The translations under genes and the position numbers were made by a program. Below the pieces are notes generated by a model that was given only the letters and a program-made list of their open reading frames with translations, had not been told where the DNA came from and did no database searches. This document shows positions 53,861 to 63,832 of a stretch of DNA of 64,000 nucleotides, in pieces. The stretch's first letter is position 1. Each line of letters starts with the position of its first letter. The DNA is from Pseudocoprococcus catus (GTDB lineage Bacteria; Bacillota; Clostridia; Lachnospirales; Lachnospiraceae), in contig NZ_LR698973.1 of NCBI RefSeq assembly GCF_902381825.1, positions 3,309,739-3,373,738 on the forward strand. Reading direction: 5' to 3'.

Positions 53861-53889
53861 TTGACACAAAACTTTGGCATAGATATAAT
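53861..53889 (+). promoter_or_regulatory. Perfect consensus promoter of the type IV pilus operon
   Basis: TTGACA (53861-53866) and TATAAT (53884-53889) with a 17-base spacer, an exact match to the sigma-70 consensus. Transcription should start near 53896, about 45 bases before pilB. Confidence 0.92.
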
Positions 53890-53940
53890 AGAAATAAATT
53901 AAAAAATCTTGCAAAAAAACCAGGAAAATGAGGCGATGAA

Positions 53941-55632
53941 ATGGCCTTAAGGCGCGAAAGAATGAGACTTGGTGATATTCTCATCAAGCAGAATGTATTA
54001 ACAGAAGAACAATTGAAGCAGGCACTGGAACTCCAGAAGGGTTCCGGCAAGAAGATAGGCGAAGTACTGGTAGACAGCGGCATGATCACAGAAGAGATGA
54101 TCGTACGTGCGCTGCAGATGCAGCTTGGCCTTAAAGTCGTGCATCTTTCAGGGGTTGTTATCCCAAAGGAGGTCAGGAATCTTGTCAGTGTCAGTCTACT
54201 AAAGAAATATCAGTGTATTCCTTTTGAATTGGATCCGTACAATGCGAATATCCTGCATCTGGCGATGGCTGATCCAATGGATATGACAGCCATTGACGAT
54301 ATTTCCATTGTAACGAACCTGCAGGTTGAACCGTACATAGCAACAACCAGAGAGGTTTTGACAGCCATCGACCGCTGTTATGGAGCATCTGAGACCATGG
54401 ATGCGGCTCGTAGATTTACAAGAGAGCGTGCACTGCTCAGAGGAACAGCTGAAGATGAAGGCGAGACCGATGTCAGTGATGCACCAATTGTGCAGCTTGT
54501 CCGCTCACTGATTGAGCAGGCAATCCGTCAGCGTGCAAGTGATATTCATATAGAAGCCTTAGAAGAAAAGGTACGTGTCCGCTATCGTATTGATGGTGCA
54601 CTCTATGAGAAGATGGTTTATGATAACAGTCTTCTTCCGGCGATTGCCACACGTATCAAGATCATGGGAGGCATGGATATTTCTGAGAAACGTAAGCCGC
54701 AGGATGGGCGTATGAGCATTGAGGTTGACAGACAGGAATATGATATTCGTATTTCGTCGATTCCGACGGTTCATGGTGAGAAGCTTGTGCTGCGTTTATC
54801 TTCCAAATTGAATCTGACAAGAAGCAAGAAGGAGCTTGGCCTTTCAGATGCTGAAATGCGAATTTTTGACCATATGCTGGCGCACCCATATGGCATTATT
54901 TTTGTTACCGGTCCAACCGGAAGCGGTAAATCTACAACTTTGTATACAGCCCTGAGTGAGCTGAATACAGAGAACGTCAATATTGTGACAGTTGAAGATC
55001 CGGTGGAAGCCGATATTGAAGGCATCAACCAGATTCAGGTGAATCCGAAGGTGAATCTGACATTTGCTTCGGCTCTCCGTTCAATTCTCAGACAGGATCC
55101 GGATATCATTATGATTGGTGAGATCAGAGACCGTGAGACAGCATCAATTGCTGTTCAGGCATCTATTACCGGTCATCTGGTTGTATCTACGATGCATACG
55201 AATAATGCGGTGGGTACTTTGAACCGTATGGCGGATATGGGTGTTGAAAGCTATCTGATAGCGGATTCCATGGTGGGTGTCATTGCACAGCGACTGGTAA
55301 GAAAGCTTTGTCCGCATTGCAAAAAGCCACATATGGCTACCGCAGAGGAGAAGAAACTGCTCAGACTGCCGCCGGATAAGGAGAAAGAGATTTATGAACC
55401 CGGCGGCTGCCATTTCTGCAATCAGACAGGTTATTTCGGACGTATCGGTGTCTTTGAGATGATGGAAGTCAATGATGATATGCGCAAGTTGATTTCAGCC
55501 AATGCGTCTACAGAGGCACTGACAGAGGCGGCCAGAAGAACAGGTATGCACACACTGCGTGAGAATGCTGTTCAATATGTCTTAGATGGTGTGACCTCCG
55601 TAGAGGAGATGCTGCGTGCATCCTATGAATAG
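53941..55632 (+). CDS. pilB: Type IV pilus assembly ATPase PilB
   Basis: A 563-residue secretion-type ATPase that powers pilus extension. The N-terminal MshEN-type domain (LGDILIKQNVLTEEQLKQALELQ) is followed by a GspE/PilB core with Walker A GPTGSGKS (324-331), GEIRDRETA as Walker B region, and a tetracysteine zinc site at C457, C460, C490 and C493. GAGG lies six bases before the ATG. Next in the operon is the retraction ATPase PilT. Confidence 0.96.
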   Translation: MALRRERMRLGDILIKQNVLTEEQLKQALELQKGSGKKIGEVLVDSGMITEEMIVRALQMQLGLKVVHLSGVVIPKEVRNLVSVSLLKKYQCIPFELDPYNANILHLAMADPMDMTAIDDISIVTNLQVEPYIATTREVLTAIDRCYGASETMDAARRFTRERALLRGTAEDEGETDVSDAPIVQLVRSLIEQAIRQRASDIHIEALEEKVRVRYRIDGALYEKMVYDNSLLPAIATRIKIMGGMDISEKRKPQDGRMSIEVDRQEYDIRISSIPTVHGEKLVLRLSSKLNLTRSKKELGLSDAEMRIFDHMLAHPYGIIFVTGPTGSGKSTTLYTALSELNTENVNIVTVEDPVEADIEGINQIQVNPKVNLTFASALRSILRQDPDIIMIGEIRDRETASIAVQASITGHLVVSTMHTNNAVGTLNRMADMGVESYLIADSMVGVIAQRLVRKLCPHCKKPHMATAEEKKLLRLPPDKEKEIYEPGGCHFCNQTGYFGRIGVFEMMEVNDDMRKLISANASTEALTEAARRTGMHTLRENAVQYVLDGVTSVEEMLRASYE

Positions 55633-55644
55633 GAATAGAAGAGC

Positions 55645-56712
55645 ATGTATAGTTTAGACGAAATTTTGCGGATGTCTGTGGAAGAAAAGGCCTCAGACAT
55701 TCATTTTACAGCAGGGTGTCCGCCTTATTATCGTATTGACGGTGTACTGACACCACTTAAAGGCGACAAGTTGCTGCCAACAGATCTGGAAACGTTGCTG
55801 CTGCCGATTTTGGACAATCGTCATAGAAATGAGTTGGAGACAAACGGACAGACGGACCTGGCTTATGCCATTCCGGGAGTCGGGCGGTTCCGTGTCAATG
55901 TTTATAAGCAGCGCGGTACGCTGGCTTCGGCCATGCGTTGCCTGCCATTTTCCATACCGGATGCAGACAGTCTTGGAATACCGGCGGAAGTACAGGCACT
56001 GACAGCTAAGAAGAGAGGCCTTGTATTGGTGACAGGGCCAACCGGAAGCGGTAAGTCCACAACACTGGCATCGCTGGTGGATATTATGAACAGGAAGTAT
56101 CCGTATCACATTATTACGCTGGAAGATCCGATTGAGTATCTGCACAGACATCAGTACTCCATGGTGAATCAGCGCGAGATTGGCAGCGATTCCAATGATT
56201 ATGCGCAGGCACTCAGGGCGGCACTTCGAGAGGACCCGGATGTGATTCTGGTGGGCGAGATGCGAGATCTGGAGACGATATCCACGGCGTTAACTGCGGC
56301 CGAGACGGGGCATCTTGTCTTATCGACACTGCATACCATCGGTGCGGACAAGACCATTGACCGAATCATTGACGTTTTCCCACCGAATCAGCAGCAGCAG
56401 GTGCGCATTCAGCTGGCATCCGTGCTGGAATGTATTATTTCACAACAGTTGATCCGCAGGGAAGACGGAAGAGGACGAGTGGCTGCATTGGAGGTACTGT
56501 TTGCCAATACGGCGATTCGCAATATGATCCGTGAGAACAAGACTTATCAGATTATTTCCACGATGCAGACAGGCAAGCGTCAGGGCATGCAGACCATGGA
56601 TGATGCCATTTATGAATTGTTTCTGCGCGGTGATATCAGTGCGGATTCTGCGGTTTCCTATGCACAGGATCCTGTGAATATGAGCAGCAAAGTCAATTTT
56701 GACATGCTATAG
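55645..56712 (+). CDS. pilT: Type IV pilus retraction ATPase PilT
   Basis: A 355-residue hexameric ATPase powering retraction of type IV pili. Walker A GPTGSGKS is at 131-138, and the Asp and His boxes are in LEDPIEYLH and TAETGHLVLSTLHT. The retraction signature AIRNMIRENKTYQI lies near the C terminus. It starts 12 bases after pilB. Presence of PilT implies real twitching-type dynamics rather than a static pseudopilus. Confidence 0.96.
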   Translation: MYSLDEILRMSVEEKASDIHFTAGCPPYYRIDGVLTPLKGDKLLPTDLETLLLPILDNRHRNELETNGQTDLAYAIPGVGRFRVNVYKQRGTLASAMRCLPFSIPDADSLGIPAEVQALTAKKRGLVLVTGPTGSGKSTTLASLVDIMNRKYPYHIITLEDPIEYLHRHQYSMVNQREIGSDSNDYAQALRAALREDPDVILVGEMRDLETISTALTAAETGHLVLSTLHTIGADKTIDRIIDVFPPNQQQQVRIQLASVLECIISQQLIRREDGRGRVAALEVLFANTAIRNMIRENKTYQIISTMQTGKRQGMQTMDDAIYELFLRGDISADSAVSYAQDPVNMSSKVNFDML

Positions 56713-56766
56713 GCGATCATCGAATGGATATGAATGAAGATTAAAGAGTGAAGAGAGGACGAGAAA

Positions 56767-57981
56767 ATGCCGGGATTTTCTTATGTGGCTGTCGATCAGG
56801 CAGGCAAAGAGATAAAGGGCAGTATAGATGCGGAAAACAGTGAGAGAGTCGCAGAAACCCTCAGAAGAGACGGGCTGCTGCCTTTGTCGATCAAAGAGCA
56901 GGGTGTACTGAACAAGGAAATTGACTTCGTCATCGGCAAAAAGGTTAAGCCAAGAGATCTGAGTGTTTTCTGCCGTCAGTTTGTCAGTATCACAGAGGCT
57001 GGCGTTCCGATGAAAGAGGCTTTGCAGATGCTTGCAGAGCAAACAGAGAATAAATGGCTGAAACGGGCGATTGCGGAAGTCCTGACCAATGTAGAAAAGG
57101 GTAATACGCTGGCGGATTCCATGATGGCATTTCCGGATATATTCCCGGGAATGCTGGTGAATATGGTTCGGGCCGGTGAAGCATCCGGCAGTCTGGAACT
57201 GTCTTTCTCACGTATGGCGACCCATTTTGAGAAAGAGGCCAAACTGCGGGCCACCATCATGAAAGCGACGATCTATCCGATTATTTTGATCTGTGCGGCC
57301 ATTGGCGTCGTGGCAGTGATGCTGCTATTTGTTATTCCTATTTTTGTTGATATGTTTGCAGATCTGGATGTGCAGATGCCTGCCCTTACCCTTGCGGTAA
57401 TGGGTACCAGCAGTTGGATGACATCCCATTGGTATGTGATCCTGATCATTGCGGTTATTGCAGCTGCAGCCTATCGCCTGATTTATCAGACCGATCAGGG
57501 ACGGCTTGCGATAGACAACGTCAAGATGAAGATGCCGCTTTTTGGCAAACTGACAGTAAAAACGGCCTGTGCACAATTTGCCAGGACGATGAGTACGCTT
57601 CTGTCAGCGGGACTTTCAACGACCAGTTGTCTGGATATTGTTGCGGGCATTATGAAGAATGTTCATTATGCCAATGCCTTTTTGAAGGCAAAGGAAGAAG
57701 TGATGAAAGGTATCCCTCTTTCTGAACCTTTGCAGACAGCGGGCATTTTTCCGCCGATGGTTTATCATATGACGGGCATTGGTGAAGAGACCGGTAATCT
57801 GGAAGAGATGCTGGAGAAACTGGCTGATTATTATGATGAGGAAGTCGAGATGACGACCCAGAGTATTCTGGCAGCCATGGAACCGTTGATCATCGTCTTT
57901 ATGGCATTGATCGTCGGTACACTGGTCATCGCCGTTATCCTGCCGATTGGCGCTATGTATGAAGGCCTGAACAACCTGTAG
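56767..57981 (+). CDS. pilC: Type IV pilus inner-membrane platform protein PilC
   Basis: A 404-residue GspF/PilC-type protein, the membrane platform on which PilB and PilT act. Two GspF domains (about 65-190 and 265-390) each contain the LAxxMEPxIIVFMAL-type membrane helices, and KPRDLSVFCRQFVSITEAGVPM is the family start of domain one. GAGAGGACGAG lies before the ATG. The pilin gene follows after about 190 bases. Confidence 0.95.
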   Translation: MPGFSYVAVDQAGKEIKGSIDAENSERVAETLRRDGLLPLSIKEQGVLNKEIDFVIGKKVKPRDLSVFCRQFVSITEAGVPMKEALQMLAEQTENKWLKRAIAEVLTNVEKGNTLADSMMAFPDIFPGMLVNMVRAGEASGSLELSFSRMATHFEKEAKLRATIMKATIYPIILICAAIGVVAVMLLFVIPIFVDMFADLDVQMPALTLAVMGTSSWMTSHWYVILIIAVIAAAAYRLIYQTDQGRLAIDNVKMKMPLFGKLTVKTACAQFARTMSTLLSAGLSTTSCLDIVAGIMKNVHYANAFLKAKEEVMKGIPLSEPLQTAGIFPPMVYHMTGIGEETGNLEEMLEKLADYYDEEVEMTTQSILAAMEPLIIVFMALIVGTLVIAVILPIGAMYEGLNNL

Positions 57982-58170
57982 AAGATCGTTCAGCTATTCT
58001 GCACTTCAAAGCAGTTAAAAGTAACTAATGGATTCTTTGCGAAAAGCATTTGAATATGCGATTGGGAACCGCATAAAAAGTTTCCGGCAGTAACATGAAG
58101 GTGATGCGGCTGGCATAGGGAACCGTGTTCATCCATAAAAGAAAGAGAAATAAAGAAGGAGACAAACGTC
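57982..58170 (+). promoter_or_regulatory. Long pilin leader with repeated GGGAACCG motif
   Basis: The gap between pilC and the pilin gene has two GGGAACCG copies (near 58064 and 58118), each beside small stems such as ATGCG/CGCAT. It resembles a structured leader, but I could not match it to a known c-di-GMP or other riboswitch. AAGAAGGAGA serves the pilin start. Confidence 0.4.
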
Positions 58171-58620
58171 ATGTTAAAATTTCTTAAAGACAAGAAGAAA
58201 GACAATAAAGGTTTCACTCTGGTAGAGCTTGTTATCGTTGTAGCAATCCTGGCTATCCTCGTTGGCATCCTTGCACCACAGTATACCAAATATGTAGAAA
58301 AATCAAGAAAAGCAGCCGATGCTTCTAATCTTGAGAACCTGGTAACAGTTATTAAGACAGCAGCAGCCGATGCTTCAGATAGTGTTCCTGTAGGTAAATA
58401 TACAATTTCTGTAACAGCAACTGGTACATCAGTTACAGCTGACCCAGAAGCTAACCTGGGTACGATCAAATCTGTTGTTACTGAATTTGCAGGTGATAAA
58501 TGGGAACAGACATCACTGAAGTCATCCAGATGGCCAGATAAAGAAATAAAAGCAGAAATCGATGTTAAACAAGATGGTAAAATTACAGTTAATTATACAC
58601 CAAAAAATGTAACTGAATAA
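58171..58620 (+). CDS. Type IV major pilin-like prepilin
   Basis: A 149-residue type IV prepilin. The positively charged leader (14 residues, ending in Gly14) is cut before Phe15, giving FTLVELVIVVAILAILVGIL with Glu at position 5 of the mature protein. The following helix and a small C-terminal beta domain fit a major pilin of the short, clostridial type. No cysteine pair is present. The strong ribosome binding site and the favourable codons suggest abundant product. Confidence 0.92.
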   Translation: MLKFLKDKKKDNKGFTLVELVIVVAILAILVGILAPQYTKYVEKSRKAADASNLENLVTVIKTAAADASDSVPVGKYTISVTATGTSVTADPEANLGTIKSVVTEFAGDKWEQTSLKSSRWPDKEIKAEIDVKQDGKITVNYTPKNVTE

Positions 58621-58739
58621 AAATAATTATGTTTGCTGAATAAGCAAAATCTGATGCGAAATGCTTGCTTTCATGAATGCTGCGATTCACAAAATGAATG
58701 CGTTTCGCCAAAAAACTTCGACTAGAAAGGAACTTCCCT

Positions 58740-59504
58740 ATGCTTCTTTTTTTGGAATCGCTTCCATACATCGTCATTTTTATATTTGGCATTGCCATTG
58801 GCAGTTTTTTAAATGTCTGCATTTATCGGATGCCGCTTCACAAGTCCATTGTGACAGCGCCATCCCATTGCATGACATGCGGGAGCAGGCTTCATTGGTA
58901 TGATATGGTGCCGGTATTCAGCTGGCTGATCCTAGGCGGTAAGTGTCGGAGTTGTAAAGCAAAAATTTCTGCACAATATCCAATCATAGAGGCACTCAAC
59001 GGTGCCCTCTATGTATTGGTATGTGTGGTAAATGGCATGAATCTAAGTAGTGGAGTGATGTGCCTGATGACTTCTGCGCTAATTGTGCTGAGTGTGATTG
59101 ACTGGCGAACTTATGAAATACCTGTAGCCATCAATATTTTTCTGGGTATTCTGGGCGTTGCTTCAGTCATATTGGAGCTGGATGCAGTACTTGCGCATCT
59201 GATGGGCGCGGTATGTGTGAGTGGTATTTTACTGGTCATTTATCTGCTCAGCGGCGGGAGAGCCATTGGCGGCGGCGACATCAAATTGATGGCAGCCTGT
59301 GGTCTGATCCTTGGATGGCAGCTGATCATTCTGGCATTTTTCCTTGGATGCATCATTGGCTCTGTGATCCATCTGATTCGTATCCGGGTCAGCGGGGCCG
59401 GGCATATGCTGGCGATGGGGCCTTATCTGTCAGCGGGCATTTTTATAGCCGCATTATGGGGAAACAGCTGGATTCACTGGTATATGGGCATGCTTGGAAT
59501 CTAA
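58740..59504 (+). CDS. pilD: Prepilin peptidase
   Basis: A 254-residue aspartic prepilin peptidase that cuts and may N-methylate prepilins in the membrane. The cytoplasmic zinc loop has C44, C47, C69 and C72. The catalytic Asp residues are D121 (DWRTYEIP) and D180 in GGGD. ATG 58740 is chosen because AAAGGA lies nine bases upstream and the product then begins with the usual hydrophobic helix. It sits just after the pilin gene it processes. Confidence 0.94.
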   Translation: MLLFLESLPYIVIFIFGIAIGSFLNVCIYRMPLHKSIVTAPSHCMTCGSRLHWYDMVPVFSWLILGGKCRSCKAKISAQYPIIEALNGALYVLVCVVNGMNLSSGVMCLMTSALIVLSVIDWRTYEIPVAINIFLGILGVASVILELDAVLAHLMGAVCVSGILLVIYLLSGGRAIGGGDIKLMAACGLILGWQLIILAFFLGCIIGSVIHLIRIRVSGAGHMLAMGPYLSAGIFIAALWGNSWIHWYMGMLGI

Positions 59505-59688
59505 TGAAAGTATCCGGCAGATTGATATCACAAAAAGTAACTGAAAAATGAATCAATTCTTTTCAGTTATAAAATTATAGTGTTTATTTGAAGGCATCTG
59601 AATGACTGCATTAGCAGTACACATCATAAGGATGGTAAAAATAAAAAATATAATTTTGCAACTGAACATTTTTATGAGGAGACAAAAA

Positions 59689-61332
59689 ATGGCGAGATTT
59701 ATAAGTGTTGAAATAGATGCTTCCCAGCTGCGGGTGGCGGAAATTGAAGAAGTCGGAAGAAAAGAGCGAATACTTCAGTGCTTCAGTATCCCGATGCCTC
59801 AGGGAATGACAGAGGACGGAGAAGTGCGTGACACCAAAAACCTGGCAGAATTGCTTGTTCAGGGATTGGAAGCCCATGCTATTAAATCCAAAAAGATTTA
59901 TTTTGTGGCGGGTTCTTCGCGTATTGCCAGTCGTCGTATCCAGCTTCCGATGGTGAAAAAGAACCAGATACAGGAACTGATCCAGACAAACAGCAGTGAA
60001 TATTTTCCTGTTGATACCAGCAAATATGTTTTATCGTATACGATTCTCGGCGAGATCAGTGAAAAGTCAGACAGCAGCGAAGCAGCCAATCCTGATCGTA
60101 AGAATGCCCGAAATAAAGGCAATAAACAGTATGATCTGATGGTCTATGCAGCACCAAAGTCCATTTCTGCGGCTTATAATGAGCTGGCTGAGAATGCAGG
60201 ACTGACGATACAGGGCATTGGTTATACTGGTGACAGCCTGTATCAGGCGGTTCGGGATATCTATGCCAAAGGCGTCCATTTGTTGGCGAAGATTGAGAAG
60301 AAGTATACCATGATCAGTATTATCAAAGATGGTGATCTGGCCCTGCAGCGAATGGTGAATTATGGCGTGGATATGGCCATTGATACAGTAATGCAGGAAA
60401 CGGTTTTCGGTGAGATTGAGAATGAGTGGCAGGCACTGGATGCGCTGTATACGGGCAAATGTCTCAATGCACAGCTTGATGCGGCACCCGTTGAGGGGAT
60501 GCCGGAGTTTTCGGCTGCAAAAGCGGAAGTCACAGAGAGCTTTCGATATCTGATCGGTAATATATCCAGAATTATGGATTACTATATATCCCGTAATCCG
60601 GGAACTGTTTTTGACTCTGTGGCGTGCTGCGGTCTTGGTGCAGGTATTGAAGGTATTGCGGAATTGTTCAGCAATGAGCTGGCACAGCAGGTGCAGATCC
60701 TTCAAAATTTTGAAGGTGCAGACAGAGTCCGGGACGGCGAACAGCTTTATTTGTATGCAGCAGTAGCTGCACCTTCTGTATCAGGCCTTAACCTGATGGA
60801 AAAAGCAACGAAGAAGAAAAAACGTGAGCAGGAGACGTTAAGCGGTGCCCTTGTGATTGCAGCCATCGGTATTGGTGCAGGTGTGCTGCTTTCAGCAGTG
60901 GGAATCGGCAGCCATGTTTATCAGAATCTGGCAAAAGCCAATCTGGAGAAACAGATTGCGGAAAAACAGGATATTCAGGATATCTATGACGCATACAGCA
61001 GTGCAAAATCAAGAACAGCCAGTTATGAAAGCCTGTATGCTTATACAGATACACCGAATGAACAGCTTCGGGATTTCCTGGAAGAAATGGAACAGAAAAT
61101 GCCGTCGGATCTGACCCTGGACAGCTTTACGTCGGATGGTACAGGGGTCAGCTTTAATCTGCATGTATCGAATAAGAATGAAGCAGCACAGGTACTGATC
61201 CAGATGCGAACATTTGAAAGTCTGACATCTGTGACAACAAACAGTCTGGAAGAGGGCGAAAATGGTGAGGTTACAATGACTGTGACATGTACATATGCAC
61301 AGCCGGCAGTCGTTGATAGCAATGTACAGTAA
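59689..61332 (+). CDS. PilM-PilN fusion protein
   Basis: A 547-residue protein. Residues 1 to about 370 are an actin-like PilM domain (FISVEIDASQLRVAEIEE, then ATPase-fold segments). A short basic linker leads to one membrane helix (about 386-408: ALVIAAIGIGAGVLLSAVG), followed by a coiled segment and an outer domain like PilN. In most systems these are two genes linked by PilN's N-terminal peptide. Here they are one chain. ATG 59689 has TGAGGAGA six bases upstream. Confidence 0.88.
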   Translation: MARFISVEIDASQLRVAEIEEVGRKERILQCFSIPMPQGMTEDGEVRDTKNLAELLVQGLEAHAIKSKKIYFVAGSSRIASRRIQLPMVKKNQIQELIQTNSSEYFPVDTSKYVLSYTILGEISEKSDSSEAANPDRKNARNKGNKQYDLMVYAAPKSISAAYNELAENAGLTIQGIGYTGDSLYQAVRDIYAKGVHLLAKIEKKYTMISIIKDGDLALQRMVNYGVDMAIDTVMQETVFGEIENEWQALDALYTGKCLNAQLDAAPVEGMPEFSAAKAEVTESFRYLIGNISRIMDYYISRNPGTVFDSVACCGLGAGIEGIAELFSNELAQQVQILQNFEGADRVRDGEQLYLYAAVAAPSVSGLNLMEKATKKKKREQETLSGALVIAAIGIGAGVLLSAVGIGSHVYQNLAKANLEKQIAEKQDIQDIYDAYSSAKSRTASYESLYAYTDTPNEQLRDFLEEMEQKMPSDLTLDSFTSDGTGVSFNLHVSNKNEAAQVLIQMRTFESLTSVTTNSLEEGENGEVTMTVTCTYAQPAVVDSNVQ

Positions 61333-61343
61333 GGAGCGACAGA

Positions 61344-62153
61344 ATGAATACAAAGTTGTCAATGAGAGATAAAAAGTTATTATTGATTTTTCTGGGCATT
61401 GCTGTCTTTGCCCTTGGCTATTTTCTCGTTTTTCGTCCGCAGATGGCTAAGGCGGAAGCCCTTCGGGCTGAAAATGTGCCGTTAAGAGAGAAACTGAATG
61501 AGCTGAAAGAAATTGAAGAGAATAAAGATTTCTATGTATCTGAAACAGCCAAATATAATGATCAGGTGAATGCTTATCTTGCAATGTTTCCGGTTGATGT
61601 GAAAGAGGAAGACGCCATTTTACTTGGCAAAAGAATGGAAGATAAATTGGGGATATCTGCTGCAGGTATGGATTTCTCGGATATGCAGCTGGTTGCTTCC
61701 CTGGACGGTTCTGCTTCGTACAGCAGTTCGGGTGAGCAGCAGACCTTATCTGAACAGGCCAATGAGCCGACACAGGATCAGATCAATCAGATTGAGGGAA
61801 CAACGGATCAGAGTGAGTCGGGACGGAGAGATATCGACATATCATCGGAGGATGTGTCACTGTATCGTATGCAGAATACGATCACATTCAACTGTACATA
61901 TGATGAACTGAAGAATATTGTTGATTTCCTTGCCTCAGAAAAGACGAGAATGACAATTGACAGTGTCAATGTGACATTTTCATCCTCCACAGGGGAACTT
62001 GGCGGAACCATCGTTGTTGATATGTATGCCATGACAGGCACAGGCCAGGAATACACGGAGCCGAATACCAGTCCTGTGAAATCCGGCAATAAGAACCTGT
62101 TTGGAACAGTTTCATCCAATAAGAAAACGTCATCAGATGCAGAAGATGAATAA
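61344..62153 (+). CDS. PilO-like pilus alignment protein
   Basis: A 269-residue bitopic protein: a short cytoplasmic start, one membrane helix (about 12-29), a coiled segment, and an outer ferredoxin-like domain. Position directly after the PilM-PilN fusion and the topology make it PilO-like. A Ser/Gln/Glu-rich stretch (about 125-170) interrupts the outer domain. Sequence similarity to PilO is weak, so the call rests mostly on topology and context. Confidence 0.75.
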   Translation: MNTKLSMRDKKLLLIFLGIAVFALGYFLVFRPQMAKAEALRAENVPLREKLNELKEIEENKDFYVSETAKYNDQVNAYLAMFPVDVKEEDAILLGKRMEDKLGISAAGMDFSDMQLVASLDGSASYSSSGEQQTLSEQANEPTQDQINQIEGTTDQSESGRRDIDISSEDVSLYRMQNTITFNCTYDELKNIVDFLASEKTRMTIDSVNVTFSSSTGELGGTIVVDMYAMTGTGQEYTEPNTSPVKSGNKNLFGTVSSNKKTSSDAEDE

Positions 62154-62156
62154 GGG

Positions 62157-62219
62157 GTAGAGGGGAAGCAAAGAGCCCCTCTATCTGTGTTTTCCGGAAT
62201 AACCTATATTTCCGGAAAA
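62157..62219 (+). terminator. Two hairpins between pilO-like and pseudopilin genes
   Basis: TAGAGGGG/CCCCTCTA (62157-62183) and TTTTCCGGAA/TTCCGGAAAA (62191-62219) stand in tandem. Neither has a proper T-tract, so they may reduce rather than stop transcription, or protect mRNA ends. Confidence 0.6.
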
Positions 62220-62246
62220 CAAGCAAGATTATAAGGAGAAAGACCG

Positions 62247-63827
62247 ATGAAAGGCAGAAAATCAAACATAAATAATGCCGGAATGTCGTTGCTGGAGCTG
62301 ATTATTGCGGTCAGTATATTTGCGATTGCAGCGGTTGTTTTTTTGCAGGCATTTGTCACATCCGGGCATGTGAATAAAAAGTCGGCACTTTATTTGAATG
62401 CATCTACAGCGGCACAGAACCTGATGGAAGAGATCAAATCCAAGGACTTTGAAGATGTTTCAATGGCGTTTAATTATCCGATCGATCCGACGACAAAGCA
62501 AGTTCGTCTTGGTTTTCTTTCAGATCAGACAGCAGATATTGAAAACGGCAGTATGGTTATAAAAGAAAGTCTGAACAATGGCGGTACATATCAGGATGTG
62601 CGTCTTTATCGTGCATCTGATAAGGATACATCATCCGTAACGGCATCTGTTATTTCAACTGATAACGGCAGAACGGGGACATTCAATCCGAGAACAAAGG
62701 GCAAAAATCAGTCAAAGTATTATTTCCAGATTGATGGCCTGAAAAACGGTGATGAAACATTTGACGCACTGGTGACATTTGACGGCAGCAAAGATTCCGG
62801 CTATAAGAAACAGTCGGGAACGTCAGAAGAGAATCAGAAGAATGATTATGAGGTGCCGAATATTTCAAAATTGGATACAGAGAGCAATGCTTTTCTGATC
62901 ATGCCGCAGAATTGGGATGAGAACGCAATGAAAGCGATTGTTCAGGGACAAACTGAATATGCGAATAAAATATATCAGGTTTTTAATGCGACAGATGAGC
63001 ATAAAACAATTCTTGATGCAGATGAAGTTTATCAGTATACAAAACGTGCGCTGTATATTAAGGTGGAGGAAAGCGGCGGTACGGTAAAGGCTTCCGCAAA
63101 ATATACGCTGAATGCCTATAATTATTCTAAAAAAGGCGGCGAAAAATGGGAAAGCATGAGCATTTGTCCATGTAAGGGAACAGGGAAGACAAATGGTGCA
63201 GATGCATGTTTCTGCACTTATGAGAGTGCTTATGTGCCGTTTTACAGTTCGGAGACAGGAACGGAGCTGAAAAATCTGTTTGTTTTCTATTATCCGAATT
63301 ACAATTCGACAAGTGCTGTTCATCCTTTGGATGAAATTGTTTTTGAAAATACATCCAACTATCCGATTCAGCTGTATGTAGCCAAACAGCGTACGGACAG
63401 TGCAGACAGCAATATGTCTCTTCCGACGACAACACAGGAGCAGAAATACAGGATGTCTTTGACGGTTAATGAAAATCCATCTGTACTCGGTCAGATTAAC
63501 TGGAATACCAATCCGAGTCTTTACAGGGCACAGACGGTACTTCGTACCAATCTGGATCAGGACATCAGTACAGACAGCAGCTCGGGCAGAACAAGTGTGA
63601 ATCAGATGAAGCTGGTTTATCAGGCGGTGGATGCCAATGGTACAAAAGGCAGGAGTGTCAGCGGTAAGAGTGCGAAGCAGGTTCTGTCGGTGAACGGGCT
63701 GGACGACAAAGAGAATGAAGATCGTATTTATCATATGAAAGTGGAAATTTACAAAGCAGGGGCTGCAGCAAATAATTTCCCTGAAAGTGACAGACTTGTT
63801 GTATTAGAAGGAGCAAAGGAAAATTGA
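62247..63827 (+). CDS. Large type IV pseudopilin
   Basis: A 526-residue prepilin-like protein. The leader ends NNAG, with cleavage before Met13, and Glu at position 5 of the mature MSLLELIIAVSIF. About 470 residues follow the pilin helix, far longer than a normal minor pilin, with a CPCKGTGKTNGADACFC motif near residue 310-325 that could form disulfides or bind metal. It may sit at the pilus tip as an adhesin. AAGGAGAAAG precedes the ATG. The next gene overlaps no more than a few bases downstream. Confidence 0.85.
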   Translation: MKGRKSNINNAGMSLLELIIAVSIFAIAAVVFLQAFVTSGHVNKKSALYLNASTAAQNLMEEIKSKDFEDVSMAFNYPIDPTTKQVRLGFLSDQTADIENGSMVIKESLNNGGTYQDVRLYRASDKDTSSVTASVISTDNGRTGTFNPRTKGKNQSKYYFQIDGLKNGDETFDALVTFDGSKDSGYKKQSGTSEENQKNDYEVPNISKLDTESNAFLIMPQNWDENAMKAIVQGQTEYANKIYQVFNATDEHKTILDADEVYQYTKRALYIKVEESGGTVKASAKYTLNAYNYSKKGGEKWESMSICPCKGTGKTNGADACFCTYESAYVPFYSSETGTELKNLFVFYYPNYNSTSAVHPLDEIVFENTSNYPIQLYVAKQRTDSADSNMSLPTTTQEQKYRMSLTVNENPSVLGQINWNTNPSLYRAQTVLRTNLDQDISTDSSSGRTSVNQMKLVYQAVDANGTKGRSVSGKSAKQVLSVNGLDDKENEDRIYHMKVEIYKAGAAANNFPESDRLVVLEGAKEN

Positions 63828-63832
63828 CGGAG

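Noticed and set aside
57982..58170. c-di-GMP-I or cobalamin riboswitch before the pilin gene
   Set aside because: GGGAACCG resembles part of a cobalamin box, but the rest of neither consensus is present.
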